In this document: positions 30,473 to 42,097 of the stretch, piece by piece
Layout of the letters: the number at the start of each line of letters is the position of its first letter
Numbering within the stretch: the first letter of the stretch is position 1
Assembly (NCBI RefSeq): GCF_003387155.1
Contig: NZ_QUMT01000006.1
Span: 185,133-249,132, forward strand
Length of the DNA stretch: 64,000 nt
From: Roseateles depolymerans
GTDB lineage: Bacteria > Pseudomonadota > Gammaproteobacteria > Burkholderiales > Burkholderiaceae_C
Direction: 5' to 3'
The notes under the pieces: generated by a model
What the model was told of the DNA's origin: nothing
What the model saw: the letters and a program-made list of their open reading frames with translations, nothing else
Database searches by the model: none
Program-made: the position numbers and the translations under genes

Positions 30473-31783
30473 TTATGCGGTGCGGAGTTCGCCTGCCCAG
30501 TCAGCGATTTGGTAAAGGCTGCGGGTGACCTGCTCGCCACCTTCGGCGCGCAGCGGCTTGACCGAGACTTCGCCGCGAGCGAGTTCGTCCTGGCCGAAGA
30601 TGAGCGCAAAACGCGCGCCGGAGCCATCGGCTTTCTTGAACTGAGACTTCATGCCGCCCTGCCCCGGATGCATCACCACGGACACGCCGGCCGCGCGCAG
30701 CGCTTCCAGCGCCACCATGACCTGAGGCAGGCCGTCGGCGGACGGAATGATGGCGTAGGCGTCCGGCACCGGGGACGCCGGCAGCGTGCCGACTTCTTCC
30801 AGCAGCAGCAGCATGCGCTCCATGCCCATGCCGAAACCGACCGCCGGGGACGGCTTGCCGCCCAGCTGCTCGATCAGGTAGTCATAACGGCCGCCGCCGC
30901 AGATGGTGCCTTGCGAGCCCAGCCGCGTGGTGACCCATTCGAAGACCGTCAGGTTGTAGTAGTCCAGGCCGCGCACCAGGCGGGGGTTGATGCGGTAGCT
31001 CACGCCCGCCGCGTCCAGGATGGCCCGCACGCCGTTGAAGTGCGCCAGGGACGCCTCGCCCAGGAAGTCCAGCAGGCGCGGCGCGTTGTTGGCCATGTCC
31101 TGCAGCGCCGGGTTCTTGGTGTCCAGCACCCGCAGCGGATTGCTGTGCAGGCGGCGCTTGCCGTCTTCGTCCAGCAGGTCTTCATGCTGCTGCAGGTACT
31201 GGATCAGCGCCTCGCGGTGGGCGCGGCGCTCGTCCGGCTGGCCCAGGCAGTTCAGCTCCAGCTCGAAGTGGTCGCCCTGCACCAGGCCCAGCTCGCGCAG
31301 CAGGCGACTGCCCATCAGGATGACCTCGGCATCCACGTCCGGGCCGGAGAAGCCCAGCGCTTCCACGCCCATCTGGTGGAACTGGCGGTAGCGGCCCTTC
31401 TGCGGCTTTTCACGGCGGAACATCGGGCCGAAGTAGTAGAGGCGCCGTCCCGAATCACGCAGGAAGGAATGCTCCATCATGGCGCGCACCACGCCGGCGG
31501 TCATCTCCGGACGCAGGGCCAGATGCTCGGCCTGGCCGTTCTTGTCCGCACGGTCCTCGAAGGCGTACATCTCCTTCTCGACGATGTCGGTCACCTCGCC
31601 AATGCCGCGCACGAACAGCGCGGTCGGCTCGACGATGGGGGTGCGCACGTTCTGGTAGCCGTAGCGCTGCAGCACGCCGCGCATCAGGCCTTCGAGCCAT
31701 TCCCAGCGGGCCGACTCCGGCGGCAGGATGTCATTCATGCCCTTGACGGCTTGCAAGGGCGGGAGCTTCTTCACGTCTGTCAT
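30473..31783 (-). CDS. hisS: Histidine--tRNA ligase
   Basis: HisS charges tRNA-His. The 436-residue class II synthetase has the N-terminal [11 protein letters not shown], motif 2 as [20 protein letters not shown], and the histidine A motif [15 protein letters not shown]. It also has [14 protein letters not shown] and a C-terminal anticodon-binding domain. Compared with HisZ in this window it is full length with the anticodon domain present. It follows ispG by 14 nt. Confidence 0.98.
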   Translation of the reverse strand: MTDVKKLPPLQAVKGMNDILPPESARWEWLEGLMRGVLQRYGYQNVRTPIVEPTALFVRGIGEVTDIVEKEMYAFEDRADKNGQAEHLALRPEMTAGVVRAMMEHSFLRDSGRRLYYFGPMFRREKPQKGRYRQFHQMGVEALGFSGPDVDAEVILMGSRLLRELGLVQGDHFELELNCLGQPDERRAHREALIQYLQQHEDLLDEDGKRRLHSNPLRVLDTKNPALQDMANNAPRLLDFLGEASLAHFNGVRAILDAAGVSYRINPRLVRGLDYYNLTVFEWVTTRLGSQGTICGGGRYDYLIEQLGGKPSPAVGFGMGMERMLLLLEEVGTLPASPVPDAYAIIPSADGLPQVMVALEALRAAGVSVVMHPGQGGMKSQFKKADGSGARFALIFGQDELARGEVSVKPLRAEGGEQVTRSLYQIADWAGELRTA

Positions 31784-31797
31784 GTCGGGTGCGGCCC

Positions 31798-33108
31798 TCA
31801 GTGGCCGCCGAAACGTTTTTCGATGTAGTTTTCGACCAGGGCGTGGAATTCGCCAGCGATGTTGTCACCACGCAGGGTGAGCGCCTTCTGGCCGTCGATG
31901 AACACCGGGGCGGCCGGGGCTTCGCCGGTGCCGGGCAGGCTGATGCCGATGTCGGCATGCTTGCTCTCGCCGGGACCGTTGACGATGCAGCCCATCACCG
32001 CGACCTTCATGTTCTCGACACCGGCGTACTTCGTGCGCCAGATGGGCATCTGGGCGCGCAGGAAGTCGTCGATCTGCTTGGCCAGTTCCTGGAAGGTGGT
32101 GCTGGTGGTGCGGCCGCAGCCCGGGCAGGCGGTCACGCTCGGGTTGAACGCGCGCAGACCCAGCGACTGCAGGATCTCCAGCGCCACCACCACTTCCTGG
32201 GTGCGGGACTCACCGGGCTGGGGCGTCAGCGACACGCGGATGGTGTCCCCAATGCCTTCCTGCAGCAGCACCGACAGCGCAGCGGCCGAGGCCACCGTGC
32301 CCTTGGTGCCCATGCCGGCTTCGGTCAGGCCCAGGTGCAGTGCGTAGTCGCAGCGGCGGGACAGGGCGCGGTAGACCGAGATCAGGTCCTGCACGCCGCT
32401 GACCTTGCAGCTGATGATGATGTTGTCCGGATTCATGCCCAGTTCGCGGGCATAGGTCGCGGAGCTCAGCGCCGACTGGATCAGCGCCTGGTACATCACC
32501 TGCTTGCCGTCCCAGGGGGCGGGGCGGCGGGCGTTGTCGTCCATCATCTGGGCCAACAGTTCCTGGTCCAGGCTGCCCCAGTTGACGCCGATGCGCACGA
32601 CCTTGTCGTACTTCACCGCCGCTTCGATCATCTGGGCGAACTGGCGGTCTTTCTTGTCGCCCTTGCCCACGTTGCCGGGGTTGATGCGGTACTTGCTGAG
32701 CGCCTGCGCCATGGCCGGATGCTCGGTGAGCAGCCGGTGGCCGTTGTAGTGGAAGTCGCCGACCAGCGGGACGTTGATGCCCATGCGGTCGAGCTGGTCG
32801 CGGATGTGCGGCACCGCATCCGCCGCTTCCGGCGTGTTGACGGTGATGCGCACCAGCTCGGAGCCGGCCACCGCCAGTTCCTTGATCTGGATGGCGGTCT
32901 CGATGACATCGACCGTGTCGGTGTTGGTCATCGACTGCACCCGCACCGGTGCGTCGCCGCCGATCGTCACCTCATGGTCGCCCCAGCGCACCCGCGCCTG
33001 ACGGCTGCGGCGCGCGGCGGGGGAGGCCGCCAGGATCAGGTCGCTGTCGGCGTTGTCGACGCTGTTGGCGGTCTCGCGGTCGGAAGAGGAGTCGGTCGGA
33101 TGGTCCAT
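31798..33108 (-). CDS. ispG: 4-hydroxy-3-methylbut-2-en-1-yl diphosphate synthase IspG
   Basis: IspG (GcpE) is the penultimate MEP-pathway enzyme, reducing MEcPP to HMBPP with a 4Fe-4S cluster. The 436-residue protein has the TIM-barrel N-terminal region ([19 protein letters not shown]). The cluster cysteines appear in ACPGCGRTT and [11 protein letters not shown]. The family's charged NWGSLD motif is present. The N-terminus is about 40 residues longer than the first conserved strand and is polar. It follows the rodZ-like gene by 54 nt. Confidence 0.98.
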   Translation of the reverse strand: MDHPTDSSSDRETANSVDNADSDLILAASPAARRSRQARVRWGDHEVTIGGDAPVRVQSMTNTDTVDVIETAIQIKELAVAGSELVRITVNTPEAADAVPHIRDQLDRMGINVPLVGDFHYNGHRLLTEHPAMAQALSKYRINPGNVGKGDKKDRQFAQMIEAAVKYDKVVRIGVNWGSLDQELLAQMMDDNARRPAPWDGKQVMYQALIQSALSSATYARELGMNPDNIIISCKVSGVQDLISVYRALSRRCDYALHLGLTEAGMGTKGTVASAAALSVLLQEGIGDTIRVSLTPQPGESRTQEVVVALEILQSLGLRAFNPSVTACPGCGRTTSTTFQELAKQIDDFLRAQMPIWRTKYAGVENMKVAVMGCIVNGPGESKHADIGISLPGTGEAPAAPVFIDGQKALTLRGDNIAGEFHALVENYIEKRFGGH

Positions 33109-33162
33109 GGTCGTGCAGTCAGGTTGGGAGGGTGGCTGGTGGAGCGACCTCCCCCACCCTCA

Positions 33163-34356
33163 TCAGTTCAATTCCAGGCGCGCCACGTTGTCGCGGGCGC
33201 GAGCGGCCAGATCCACGGACTTGCCGCGGAAGACCAGCTCAGTGCCGGAAACATTGCCAACGCGCAGTTTCAGGGGGGCGGTGCCGTTCAGGTCCACCTG
33301 CTCGCCATTGCGCAGCAGGCGCGACAGCAGGGTCTGGCCCTGGCTGTCCACCACTTCCACCCAGGTCTCGCCGGTCGCGCGCACCCGCAGCAGGCTGGCG
33401 CCCGGGGCCGCCTGGGCGGACGGGGACGCTGCGGGGGTGGTGGCCGCGGTCTGGGTGGGCGTGGGAGCTGCGCCCTGGACGGGGGTCTGGGCGGGCTTTT
33501 GGGGCGTCGTTTGAGCAGTCGTCTGAGCGGTCGTTTGAGCGGCCGTCTGAGGGGGCGTGCCGGACGGCGTCGCGAGGCCGCCGACGCTCGGCGTGGCTGC
33601 GGCGCTGCCGGTTCCGGACGTGCTGCCAGCGCCCGTCGCCACCGTGGTGCTCGTGGTGCCAGACGGGGCAGTCGTGCCCGTGGCGCCTGCGGACGGCACC
33701 GTGCCGACCGGCGCGCTGGCGCCCTGCCCTGCAACGGCGACCACCGGTTGACCGGTCGCACCCGCTGCCGATGCAGCCTCCGCCATGCCCGGCGCGGAAC
33801 CGGCCACGGTCGGTGCTTCCACCTGCAGCGGCTCGGTCGTGGTGCCCGTCTGGGACGCAGTCTCCGGCTCACGCTGGAAGCGATGGGTCAGATCGTCCAC
33901 CACGCTGGCGGGGACCAGATAGACCGCCAGGGCCGCCACCAGCAGCGCAGCGCCGCCCAGCAGCACCGGGTTCTTCAGCAGCGCCGCCGACACCATCGGT
34001 TCCTGGCTGGACGCGCGCTCGCGGAAGGGCTGGTTCAGCCCAGGCGTCACCCGGTCCAGCGAGGCCTCGTTGCCGCCGCGCGGCAGCATGGCCAGCACCG
34101 GCTCGGCATCGATCTTCAGCGCCCGGCACATCGAGCGGGCCAGGGCCCGTGCGAAGGTGGCGTCCGGCAGTTCCTTGTAGCGGTCGCCCTCCAGCGCCTC
34201 CAGCTTGGACTGCGGCACCTTGAGCGTGGCGGCCAGGGCCGCAATGTGCAGTCCGCGGGCCTCCCGCGCCCGGCGAAGGGCGGCTCCGGCCGTCACCTCG
34301 GACTGGATGGCGGCGTCCAGCGACGCCGGCGCCTCGTCGGCCGCCGTGGATGTCAT
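33163..34356 (-). CDS. RodZ-like helix-turn-helix membrane protein
   Basis: The protein (about 397 residues) has the RodZ layout. A cytosolic helix-turn-helix domain comes first (LRRAREARGLHIAALAATL), then one membrane segment (PVLLGGAALLVAALAVYLVP). A Thr/Ala/Pro-rich linker with four-residue QTTA repeats follows, and the C-terminal DUF4115 beta domain ends at ARLELN. RodZ links MreB to cell-wall elongation. I chose ATG 34356 for its GAGGGAC site; upstream ATGs would overlap the pilW stop. The linker is encoded by a 12-bp imperfect tandem repeat and is a likely length-variable region (inference). Confidence 0.88.
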   Translation of the reverse strand: MTSTAADEAPASLDAAIQSEVTAGAALRRAREARGLHIAALAATLKVPQSKLEALEGDRYKELPDATFARALARSMCRALKIDAEPVLAMLPRGGNEASLDRVTPGLNQPFRERASSQEPMVSAALLKNPVLLGGAALLVAALAVYLVPASVVDDLTHRFQREPETASQTGTTTEPLQVEAPTVAGSAPGMAEAASAAGATGQPVVAVAGQGASAPVGTVPSAGATGTTAPSGTTSTTVATGAGSTSGTGSAAATPSVGGLATPSGTPPQTAAQTTAQTTAQTTPQKPAQTPVQGAAPTPTQTAATTPAASPSAQAAPGASLLRVRATGETWVEVVDSQGQTLLSRLLRNGEQVDLNGTAPLKLRVGNVSGTELVFRGKSVDLAARARDNVARLELN

Positions 34357-34366
34357 GCGATGTCCC

Positions 34367-35188
34367 TCATTCATCGAATCGACCATTGTTCAAGGCCTGT
34401 GTCTCCGGCGACTGCGGATATTTGCTCCGCATCTGTTTCGCCAGATCTTCCATGTTGGCCGTGTTGCCGGCCTTGCGTTCAATCCGCAGTTCCAGCCAGA
34501 GGCTGGACGCGTTCGCCTGTTCAGGATTGTTGTTGACGCGGCGCGCGTAGAAGCGGGCCCGTTCGTAGTCGGCCTGGCGATACAGCACTTCGCCGAGGTT
34601 CACGGCCACCGTCGGGTTGCCCGGTTCGTATTCAAAGGCCTTGAGCAGATGCTGCTGGGCGGCCGGCAGTTTGCCGGAGCGGGCGTCACACACGCCCCAG
34701 GCCAGCAGCGTACGGCCGGGCGTGCGGTATTGGGGGACGGCCAGGGCGGTTTCGAATTGGCGGGCGGCCTCGTCGTAGCGCTGGCGCTGGCACAGGAACC
34801 AGCCGTAGTTGTGCATCAGGTCGGCATCGGGGCGGCCACTGGCCAGGCCCTTCTTGAAACCGTCCTCGGCCGCGTCGTAGTCGCCCATGGCGGCGTAGAT
34901 CAGGGCCCGCAGGCTGACCGCGCCCGGAACGTCCGGCTTGATCGCCTGCGCCTGCTTGAGCTCGTCCAGCGCGGTTTCATACTGACCTCGGCCCAGGTAG
35001 GCGGACGCCAGCTCCATCCGCACAGCAGCGCGGCGGTCGGCATCGGTGGCATCGCTGGCCGTCTTGGGTTCCTGGCGATTCACGGCGGGTGCACCGCAGC
35101 CTGGCAACAACGCGCCCACCATCAGCGCAACAGACAGGATGCGGACCGTACGGCGGGTGTGCAGGAAGCCAGGCGTCAGTGTGGTCAT
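34367..35188 (-). CDS. pilW: Type IV pilus biogenesis/stability lipoprotein PilW (PilF)
   Basis: PilW/PilF is an outer-membrane-directed TPR lipoprotein needed for secretin PilQ assembly. The 273-residue protein has a lipoprotein signal with Cys31 in LLPGCG. It then has about six TPR units ([58 protein letters not shown]). It overlaps rlmN by 4 nt and lies just before the rodZ-like gene, the widespread order rlmN-pilW-rodZ-ispG-hisS. Confidence 0.93.
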   Translation of the reverse strand: MTTLTPGFLHTRRTVRILSVALMVGALLPGCGAPAVNRQEPKTASDATDADRRAAVRMELASAYLGRGQYETALDELKQAQAIKPDVPGAVSLRALIYAAMGDYDAAEDGFKKGLASGRPDADLMHNYGWFLCQRQRYDEAARQFETALAVPQYRTPGRTLLAWGVCDARSGKLPAAQQHLLKAFEYEPGNPTVAVNLGEVLYRQADYERARFYARRVNNNPEQANASSLWLELRIERKAGNTANMEDLAKQMRSKYPQSPETQALNNGRFDE

Positions 35189-36402
35189 GTGCGAGGACGT
35201 AGCGGGGGTTGAGAACCGGGACTGGAGGATGCACCCGTGGCCGCCGACGCTGGGGTGCCACCGGGGGCCGGGGCCGTGCCCCGAGCGGCATCCGCCGCGC
35301 CACGATGCACCACCACCGGCGCCCTCACCATCCGCAGATGGACGCGGGTGCGATCCTGGACTTCACCGGCCAACTGGCCGCAAGCCGCATCGATATCGTC
35401 ACCGCGCGTCTTGCGGACGGTGGTGACGATGCCGGACTGGATGAGCAGATCGGCAAAGGCCTTGACCCGTTCATTGCTGCTGCGCTTGAGGCCGGAAGCC
35501 GGGAAGGGATTGAAGGGAATCAGGTTGATCTTGCAGGGCACCTTGCCCTTGAGCAGCTGGATCAACTCACGCGCCTGCTCCGGCGAGTCATTCACATGGT
35601 CGAGCATGCAGTACTCGAAGGTGATGAAGTCGCGGGGGGCGGATTCGAGATAACGGTTGCAGCTGTCCAGCAGCTCGGCAATCGGATATTTGCGGTTCAG
35701 CGGCACGAGCTGGTCGCGCAGCGGATCGGTGGGGGCGTGCAAGGAGACGGCCAGCGCCACCGGCACGTCTTCGCGCAGGCGGTCGATCATCGGGACCACG
35801 CCCGAGGTCGAAACGGTCACGCGGCGGCGCGACAGGCCGTAGCCGTGGTCGTCCAGCATCACCTTGAGCGCGGGCACCAGGGCGCCGTAGTTCTGCAGCG
35901 GCTCGCCCATGCCCATCATCACCACGTTGGAGATGATGCGCTGGTCCTGGTTCAGGCGCTTGCGCAGGCTGTGCTCGGCATGCCAGAGCTGGGCCAGGAT
36001 TTCCCAGGTCTCGAGATTGCGGCTGAAGCCCTGATGGCCGGTGGAGCAGAAACGGCAGCCAACGGCGCAACCGGCCTGGCTGGAGATGCAGAGCGTGGCG
36101 CGGTCATCCTCGGGGATGTAGACCGCTTCCACCGCATTGCCCTGGCCGACGTCGAACAGCCACTTGATGGTGCCGTCGGCCGAGACATGTTCGGAGATCA
36201 CCGGCAGCCCGGTGATGAGGGCGCGCCCGGCCAGCTTGTCCCGCAGGGACTTGGCCAGGTCGGACATCTGCGAGAAGTCCGAAGCGCCCTTTTGATGAAT
36301 CCACCGGAACAGCTGGGTCGCGCGAAAACGCTTTTCCCCCAGCTGATCGCAGTACGCGGCCAGGCCTTGCAGATCGAATCCGAGCAGGTTGACCGCGTCC
36401 AT
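35185..36402 (-). CDS. rlmN: Dual-specificity 23S rRNA/tRNA methyltransferase RlmN
   Basis: RlmN is a radical SAM enzyme that methylates A2503 of 23S rRNA and A37 of some tRNAs. The protein (405 residues) has the CxxxCxxC cluster motif at Cys112, 116 and 119 ([14 protein letters not shown]). The [14 protein letters not shown] block and the catalytic Cys in DIDAACGQL are also visible. The ATG at 36402 has GAGGTCACC upstream. About 45 Ala/Pro/Ser-rich residues follow the conserved end, an unusual tail for this enzyme. Confidence 0.97.
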   Translation of the reverse strand: MDAVNLLGFDLQGLAAYCDQLGEKRFRATQLFRWIHQKGASDFSQMSDLAKSLRDKLAGRALITGLPVISEHVSADGTIKWLFDVGQGNAVEAVYIPEDDRATLCISSQAGCAVGCRFCSTGHQGFSRNLETWEILAQLWHAEHSLRKRLNQDQRIISNVVMMGMGEPLQNYGALVPALKVMLDDHGYGLSRRRVTVSTSGVVPMIDRLREDVPVALAVSLHAPTDPLRDQLVPLNRKYPIAELLDSCNRYLESAPRDFITFEYCMLDHVNDSPEQARELIQLLKGKVPCKINLIPFNPFPASGLKRSSNERVKAFADLLIQSGIVTTVRKTRGDDIDAACGQLAGEVQDRTRVHLRMVRAPVVVHRGAADAARGTAPAPGGTPASAATGASSSPGSQPPLRPRT

Positions 36403-36459
36403 GGTGGTGACCTCTTTCTCTCTATGGCCTCCTGGCCCAGAGTCCAGAGGCAATTGCCA

Positions 36460-36885
36460 TTAACGGCTGTAGACGTTCATGCCGGGGAAGAAGAACGCCA
36501 CTTCCTGGGCGGCGGTTTCCGCAGCGTCGGAACCGTGCACGGCGTTGGCGTCGATGCTGTCGGCGAAGTCGGCGCGGATGGTGCCCTTCTCGGCCTTCTT
36601 CGGGTCGGTGGCGCCCATCAGGTCGCGGTGCTTCAGGATGGCGTTCTCGCCTTCCAGGACCTGGATGATCACGGGGCCCGAGATCATGAAGTTCACCAGG
36701 TCGTTGAAGAAGGGACGCGCCTTGTGCACGGCGTAGAAGGCCTCAGCCTCGCCACGCGACAGGTGCACCATCTTGGCGGCCACAATCTTCAGACCAGCGC
36801 CTTCGAAGCGGGCGTAGATCTGGCCGATGACGTTCTTCGCCACGGCATCGGGCTTGATGATGGACAGGGTGCGTTCGATGGCCAT
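36460..36885 (-). CDS. ndk: Nucleoside diphosphate kinase
   Basis: Ndk balances nucleoside triphosphate pools by moving phosphate through a His intermediate. The 141-residue protein starts [20 protein letters not shown] and carries the active site NAVHGSDA with His117. It is full length and ordinary. A TACAAT -10-like element at 36925-36930 sits about 40 nt upstream with no clear -35. It leads the long minus-strand run ndk-rlmN-pilW. Confidence 0.98.
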   Translation of the reverse strand: MAIERTLSIIKPDAVAKNVIGQIYARFEGAGLKIVAAKMVHLSRGEAEAFYAVHKARPFFNDLVNFMISGPVIIQVLEGENAILKHRDLMGATDPKKAEKGTIRADFADSIDANAVHGSDAAETAAQEVAFFFPGMNVYSR

Positions 36886-37016
36886 ATGTTTTTCCTTGAA
36901 ATCGTGGACTTGGCAAAGCCCGGGATTGTAATGCGTGAAGTCAAGCCCCCAGTGACATCGGGATGTCGCCGGGGTTACTGAAGGTGCTGCGCAGAGACGG
37001 GTGAGGGCCTGCCCGC

Positions 37017-39236
37017 TCAGCGCCGGCCGCGTCCACCGCCACCGCCGCCGCCCCCTCCGCCGCCACCCCCACGGCGACCGCCGCGATTGTTGCGGTTAAT
37101 GAAAGCATCAGCGCCGATATAGCCGATCGATGTCTTCATCGGGTCCGGCTGGCGCTCGCCGCCGGGACCGCGGGCATTGCCACCCCGGCCGCCGTTGTGC
37201 TGCGGATCGCTGCCACCCCGGCCGAAACCGGCCGGAATGCCGCGCTTGCCACTGGTGGCGAAACGGCGGTCGAAGGTCTGCTCCAGCGGATTGACATGGC
37301 GCGGGATGAAGTCGTCATCATCCTCTTCGCGGCGCGGACGGTCACGATCGCGCTCGCGTTCGCGTTCCTGCTGCGGACGCTGCTGATGCTGGGCGCGTTG
37401 CTCGTGCTGGCGCTGGTCATGCTGGCGCGGCTCGTACTGACGCGGCTCCTGCTGGCGCGACTCCTGCTGACGATACTCGCCACGGTCCGGCCGGTCGGCG
37501 CGTTCCTGGCGGGGTTCGGGACGGCTCGGGCGCGGGCCGCCGTTGCCACCGCCACGACGGCGCTTGGCATTGCGGTCACCCCGGTCGCCGCCGCGATCAC
37601 CGCGGTCCGAACGTTCCTGCTGCACATGGCCGGCCAGTTGGCGGATGATGCGGACGTCGGCGTCGCCGAGCTCCACATACACGCCGCGGCGCAGGCCGCG
37701 CGGCAGCACGACGGTGCCGTAACGGATGCGGATCAGGCGGCTCACCGCCAGGCCCACCGTCTCGAACAGCTTGCGCACTTCGCGGTTGCGGCCTTCGGTG
37801 ATGACCACGCGGTACCAGCGGTTCACGCCTTCACCGCCGCCATCGACGATGCTCTTGAAGCTGGCCTGCTGGCCATCCACGTCCACGCCGGTCAGCAGCG
37901 TGTTCTTCTGCTCATTGCTCAGCGAGCCCAGCACGCGCACCGCATATTCGCGTTCCACGCCAAAGCGCGGGTGCATCAGCTGATTGGCCAGTTCACCGGA
38001 GTTGGTGAACAGCAGCAGGCCTTCGGTATTCAGGTCCAGGCGACCGACCGACTGCCACTTGCCCTGGGGCAGGCGCGGGAGGTTGCGGAACACCGTCGGA
38101 CGGCCTTCCGGGTCGTTGAAGGTCACCACTTCGCCCACCGGCTTGTGATAGGCCAGGATGCGCGGCGCCGCGGGGGCAATGCGCACCTTGATCGGCTTGC
38201 CGGCCACCGCCACGCGGTCGCCGTAGGAGATGCGCTGACCCACATGGGCCACTTCACCGTTCACGGTGATCTGGCCCTTGGCAATCATGTCCTCGATGTC
38301 CCGGCGCGAGCCGACACCGGCCTGGGCCAGCACCTTCTGCAGCTTGGGAGCGTCCGGCTCGGGCGCGAGCACCCGCTTGTTGGCGGGGGCATCGGCACCG
38401 GCGTCGCCGTCCTGGTCGGCCAGGGCGTCGGCGTCATCGGAGGCCTCGTCGTCGGCCGATGCCTGGGCGCCGGCTTGGGCGCCAGCATCCACGTCCGCGT
38501 CGAAGGCGCCGGAGAGCAGGTCATCGAAGCGGGCCTGTGCCAGGGCTTGCAGCTCGGCGGTATCGGCGGACGGTGCCTCGGCGGCCAGCGTGCCGTCGGC
38601 AGCGGCTTGTGCGCCATCAGGAGCGCCGTCACGCGCCTCGCGGCCGTCACGGTTGCGACCACGGCCGCGGCGATTGCGGCCCTGACGCGGACCACGATCA
38701 CCATCGTCCCCCTCTTCAGAGGCCGAAGCCGCTTCTTCGCCGTGCACCGGCTCAGCCACCACTTCGTCGCCGAGCGTGAAACGGGGGCCCGTCGCCGCCG
38801 CGGGGGCGGACTCGGGCGTCACGGCCGCAGCCACATCGGTGCGAGCCTGGGGCGGAGTGGCCACGGCCGGCGTGGCAGCGGCGTCCAGGGACACAGCCGC
38901 CGATGCGTCATCGGTCGCTGCGGCCTTGGCGCGGGTGCGGCGCTTGGGCTTGGCGGCGGCCTCTTCGTCCGAAGACGCGGCATCGGCCGGAGCCGCTGCG
39001 CTCGCTTCGGCGGCGGGCGCAGCCTCTGCGGCCTCTGCAGGTGCAGCCGCCTTGCGGCGCGTGCGCGGCTTGGGCGCGTCCTCGGCCGCAGGCGCTGCCG
39101 CATCCGTCGCCTCTGCAGGCGCGGCGGCGGCCGTCTTGCGGGTGCGCTTGGGCTTGGCCGGCGCATCAGGGGTCGCATCCGTCGCAGCTGCGTTCAGCGC
39201 GTCGGGCTTGGAATCGTCAATATCGTTTGAATTCAT
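37017..39236 (-). CDS. rluB: Pseudouridine synthase RluB with long disordered extensions
   Basis: The core (about residues 295-540 of 739) is RsuA/RluB-like. It has an S4 RNA-binding domain ([20 protein letters not shown]) and the catalytic segment [19 protein letters not shown], so it likely makes pseudouridine 2605 in 23S rRNA. It is flanked by a 290-residue Ala/Pro/Lys/Glu-rich N-terminus. The 200-residue C-terminus is rich in Arg, Gln, Asp and Gly, with runs such as [13 protein letters not shown] and a final poly-Gly-Arg tail. E. coli RluB is about 290 residues, so most of this protein is extension. It follows scpB by about 38 nt. Confidence 0.93.
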   Translation of the reverse strand: MNSNDIDDSKPDALNAAATDATPDAPAKPKRTRKTAAAAPAEATDAAAPAAEDAPKPRTRRKAAAPAEAAEAAPAAEASAAAPADAASSDEEAAAKPKRRTRAKAAATDDASAAVSLDAAATPAVATPPQARTDVAAAVTPESAPAAATGPRFTLGDEVVAEPVHGEEAASASEEGDDGDRGPRQGRNRRGRGRNRDGREARDGAPDGAQAAADGTLAAEAPSADTAELQALAQARFDDLLSGAFDADVDAGAQAGAQASADDEASDDADALADQDGDAGADAPANKRVLAPEPDAPKLQKVLAQAGVGSRRDIEDMIAKGQITVNGEVAHVGQRISYGDRVAVAGKPIKVRIAPAAPRILAYHKPVGEVVTFNDPEGRPTVFRNLPRLPQGKWQSVGRLDLNTEGLLLFTNSGELANQLMHPRFGVEREYAVRVLGSLSNEQKNTLLTGVDVDGQQASFKSIVDGGGEGVNRWYRVVITEGRNREVRKLFETVGLAVSRLIRIRYGTVVLPRGLRRGVYVELGDADVRIIRQLAGHVQQERSDRGDRGGDRGDRNAKRRRGGGNGGPRPSRPEPRQERADRPDRGEYRQQESRQQEPRQYEPRQHDQRQHEQRAQHQQRPQQERERERDRDRPRREEDDDDFIPRHVNPLEQTFDRRFATSGKRGIPAGFGRGGSDPQHNGGRGGNARGPGGERQPDPMKTSIGYIGADAFINRNNRGGRRGGGGGGGGGGGGGRGRR

Positions 39237-39274
39237 GTGTCGGCTTGCACCTTGTCAGCGGTGGACACGGCCCC

Positions 39275-40693
39275 TCACGAGGCACTCTTATCAGCCACGG
39301 GATTGACCGTCCCGGGCGGTTGTTCTTCAGTCGGCGCGCGCTCGGCGGCCGTCGGTTCGGAGGTCTCTTCAGCGATGGAAGTCGCCGGCAAGGCCGATGC
39401 GGTGTTGTCGTCCCTGGCGGGCGCATCCCCTGCCAGACGCCCGGCCGGAGCTTCGCTGTCCGCGAAAGTCCCGGCCTGGGGTTTGTTCTCGGCGAGAGCG
39501 TCCGGTTCCTCCCGCCCCTGGGGGAGGACACCGATCGTGTCTTCCGATCCGGTTCCGTCGGACGCGAGCCGGTCGGCATCGCCCTCGGGACCTTCGTCCA
39601 CGTCCAGGCCATCGGCCTGGGCGTCCACATTCTCGTCAGTGTCGTCAGTGTCGTCAGCGTCGTTCCCGGCGGCCGGCTCCGAGCCGTCGTCCACCGAAGC
39701 CGCCACCGATGCGGCAAATGCCGCAAAAGCTGCTGCCGACAGTCCGCCCATCGGCGCAGGCGCCCCTGCCAGGGCAGGCGACGATCCCGCCGACTTGCGA
39801 CCCGCCGCACCCGGCCGCGCATCCTCATCACCGGATGCCTCGGACAGCAGCACAGCGCCTGTCTCTTCCGATGCAGGTGCCGCGTCCGCTGCAGAGACCG
39901 TTTCAGCACCCTCAGCATCGTCCGCCAATGCGGAAGGCTGATCCCCGGACTGTACTGCCTGTGGCGCCCCCGGCGACTCAACCGACGCTGCAGAGCCCTC
40001 GGGCATCCCTTCTTCGTGCACGCCCTCTTGGGCTGCTGCCTCAGGCGACGCCCCGTCTTCCACTGCCGCCGCTTCCGACACACCCACCGCCAGCGCGCCC
40101 TCTTCCGGCTCCACCTCGACCACCGCCGGGGTCTCGTCCAGCAGCGAGCCCTGCACGCTGCCGGGGATCGGCGTCGGATCGCCCGCCTGGATCAAGGCGG
40201 GCAACTGCTCCAGGCTCGACAGTCCCAGGTCATCCAGGAACTGACGGGTCGTGGCGTACAGCGCGGGTCGTCCCGGTGCTTCACGGTGGCCGATCACCTC
40301 AATCCAGTTGCGATCTTCCAGCTGCTTGATGATGGGCGTGGCCACCACCACGCCGCGAATGTCTTCAATATCGCCCCGCGTCACCGGTTGACGGTAGGCG
40401 ATGATGGCCAAAGTCTCCAGCACCGCCCGCGAGTATTTGGGCGGCTTCTCGGGATTGAGCCGGTCCAGATGTTCACGCAGCTCCGGACGGCTCTGAAAGC
40501 GCCACCCCGAGGCCAGCGCCACCAGCTCCACCCCGCGCCCTTCCCATTCACGCAGCAACTCATCCAGCAGCAGGCGGATGCTGTCGGCATTGAGCTCGTC
40601 CGCAAACAGCGAGCGCATGTCTCGCAATGTCAGCGGCCCTTGTGCACACAACAACGCCGTCTCGAGGACGCGCTTGGCCTCCAGCGTGTTCAT
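39275..40693 (-). CDS. scpB: Segregation and condensation protein ScpB with acidic tail
   Basis: ScpB is a winged-helix kleisin partner of SMC in chromosome segregation. Residues 1-185 are the conserved part ([20 protein letters not shown], then [20 protein letters not shown], then [13 protein letters not shown]). The remaining 285 residues are an acidic Ala/Glu/Ser/Asp-rich tail with no fold signature. The family is usually about 200 residues, so the tail is the odd feature. No scpA is visible next to it, since rluD lies upstream. The overlap of roles with the RluB tail is unknown. Confidence 0.9.
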   Translation of the reverse strand: MNTLEAKRVLETALLCAQGPLTLRDMRSLFADELNADSIRLLLDELLREWEGRGVELVALASGWRFQSRPELREHLDRLNPEKPPKYSRAVLETLAIIAYRQPVTRGDIEDIRGVVVATPIIKQLEDRNWIEVIGHREAPGRPALYATTRQFLDDLGLSSLEQLPALIQAGDPTPIPGSVQGSLLDETPAVVEVEPEEGALAVGVSEAAAVEDGASPEAAAQEGVHEEGMPEGSAASVESPGAPQAVQSGDQPSALADDAEGAETVSAADAAPASEETGAVLLSEASGDEDARPGAAGRKSAGSSPALAGAPAPMGGLSAAAFAAFAASVAASVDDGSEPAAGNDADDTDDTDENVDAQADGLDVDEGPEGDADRLASDGTGSEDTIGVLPQGREEPDALAENKPQAGTFADSEAPAGRLAGDAPARDDNTASALPATSIAEETSEPTAAERAPTEEQPPGTVNPVADKSAS

Positions 40694-40982
40694 GTGCAGT
40701 CAGTCATGCAGCCGGCCCGGGAGCCGGTCAGGTCTGTGTCTTTCGCCATCTTGGGCGTCGGCAGCGGCAACAGCCGTGCCGAACCAGTTCGATCTGCTTG
40801 TGCTTGGGATCTGGGGTACCGCCGGGTGGGGCGGGACGGTGGGCAAAGCAGTGACCGGGGACGGACCCCGTGACATGCGTCGCACGTGCTTCGCCTGGCG
40901 CTGCACCCGGGCTACAACTACAGGCCCGCGGCGATTTGGCGCAAATTCTGGGCTCATTGTAGCGCCAGTCTCGGCACCCGCC

Positions 40983-42041
40983 TCAAAACACCGGCTCGGG
41001 CAAACCCGCGACCTCCCAGGCCGCGGCCATTTCGCACGCCAGCGGCGCCTGGAAGCGCAGCGGCTCGCCGGTGACGGGATGCGCAAAGCTCAACCGGGCC
41101 GCATGCAGCGCCTGCCGCACCAGCCCCAGCGCAGGCGCGCCGCCATACAGCGCATCCGACACCAGCGCATGGCCCTGATGGGCTGCATGCACCCGGATCT
41201 GGTGAGTGCGCCCGCTGTGCAGCACGCAGTGCAAGGCGGACACGGTGCGGGACAGGCCGCGGTCATCCTGCCACTGCACCTCGGCCAGGCGATGGAAGTC
41301 GGTGCGCGCCGGCTTGCCGCTGCCCACCACCGCCATGCGGGTGCGCGACTGCGGGTCTCGGCCGATCGGCGCATCGACCGTCCAGTCTTCGGGGGTGCGG
41401 CCATGGGCCAGGGCCAGGTATTCCCGGTGCACCTCCCGCGCCGCGATCATGCGCACCAGCGCCGTCACCGCCGCGAGCGTCTTGCCGACCACCATCAGCC
41501 CGGAGGTGTCCTTGTCCAGCCGGTGGACGATGCCCGCCCGCGGCAGCGTCGCGGCGCCGGGGTGATGGGCCAGCAATCCGTTCATCAAGGTGCCGGACCA
41601 GTTGCCCGCCGCCGGGTGCACCACCAGGCCCGCAGGCTTGTTGACCACCAGCAGATGCGGGTCCTCATGCACGATGGCCAGGCTCATCGCCTCCGGACGG
41701 AAGGCCAGTGCCTCCTCGGTGGGCTGCAGCTCCAGCACCAGATGCTGCCCCAGCCGCGGCTTGCGCGAGGCCTGGCTGACGACGGCACCATCGAGCGTGA
41801 CGCAGCCCCGGTCGATCAGCGTCTGCAGATGGCTGCGCGAGAACTCCGGCGCCAGTTGCACCAGCCACTTGTCCAGCCGCTGGCCGATCTCCTGCGGACC
41901 GGCTTCCGCCTCGCGCCGCTCGGGGGTTTCGCCCCCCACATCCTGCACGTCCTCGGGGGATTCCAGCACCTCAGGCCCTGGGGTTGTCCCTGCCCGGTAA
42001 AGCAGCTCCCCAGGGGCCGGGGTCGGGCCTGCCTGAACCAT
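40983..42041 (-). CDS. rluD: 23S rRNA pseudouridine synthase RluD
   Basis: RluD makes pseudouridines 1911, 1915 and 1917 in helix 69 of 23S rRNA. The 352-residue protein has an N-terminal S4 domain (RLDKWLVQLAPEFSRSHLQT) and the RluA-family catalytic motif GIVHRLDKDTSGLMVVGKT. The first 50 residues are an unconserved leader. It is divergent from bamD, and the bamD -10 element overlaps its start codon. This divergent rluD-bamD pair is standard in proteobacteria. Confidence 0.95.
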   Translation of the reverse strand: MVQAGPTPAPGELLYRAGTTPGPEVLESPEDVQDVGGETPERREAEAGPQEIGQRLDKWLVQLAPEFSRSHLQTLIDRGCVTLDGAVVSQASRKPRLGQHLVLELQPTEEALAFRPEAMSLAIVHEDPHLLVVNKPAGLVVHPAAGNWSGTLMNGLLAHHPGAATLPRAGIVHRLDKDTSGLMVVGKTLAAVTALVRMIAAREVHREYLALAHGRTPEDWTVDAPIGRDPQSRTRMAVVGSGKPARTDFHRLAEVQWQDDRGLSRTVSALHCVLHSGRTHQIRVHAAHQGHALVSDALYGGAPALGLVRQALHAARLSFAHPVTGEPLRFQAPLACEMAAAWEVAGLPEPVF

Positions 42042-42046
42042 ATAAT
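42041..42046 (+). promoter_or_regulatory. Consensus -10 element for bamD
   Basis: TATAAT lies 52 nt before the bamD ATG and overlaps the first base of the rluD start codon on the other strand. No good -35 is visible 16-18 nt upstream, where the DNA is GC-rich. The two divergent genes must therefore share a compact regulatory region. Confidence 0.5.
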
Positions 42047-42097
42047 CAACGCTCCAAATTCAGATAGGGGCGGCGCCTGCGCCAGCCCTCGGGACCC

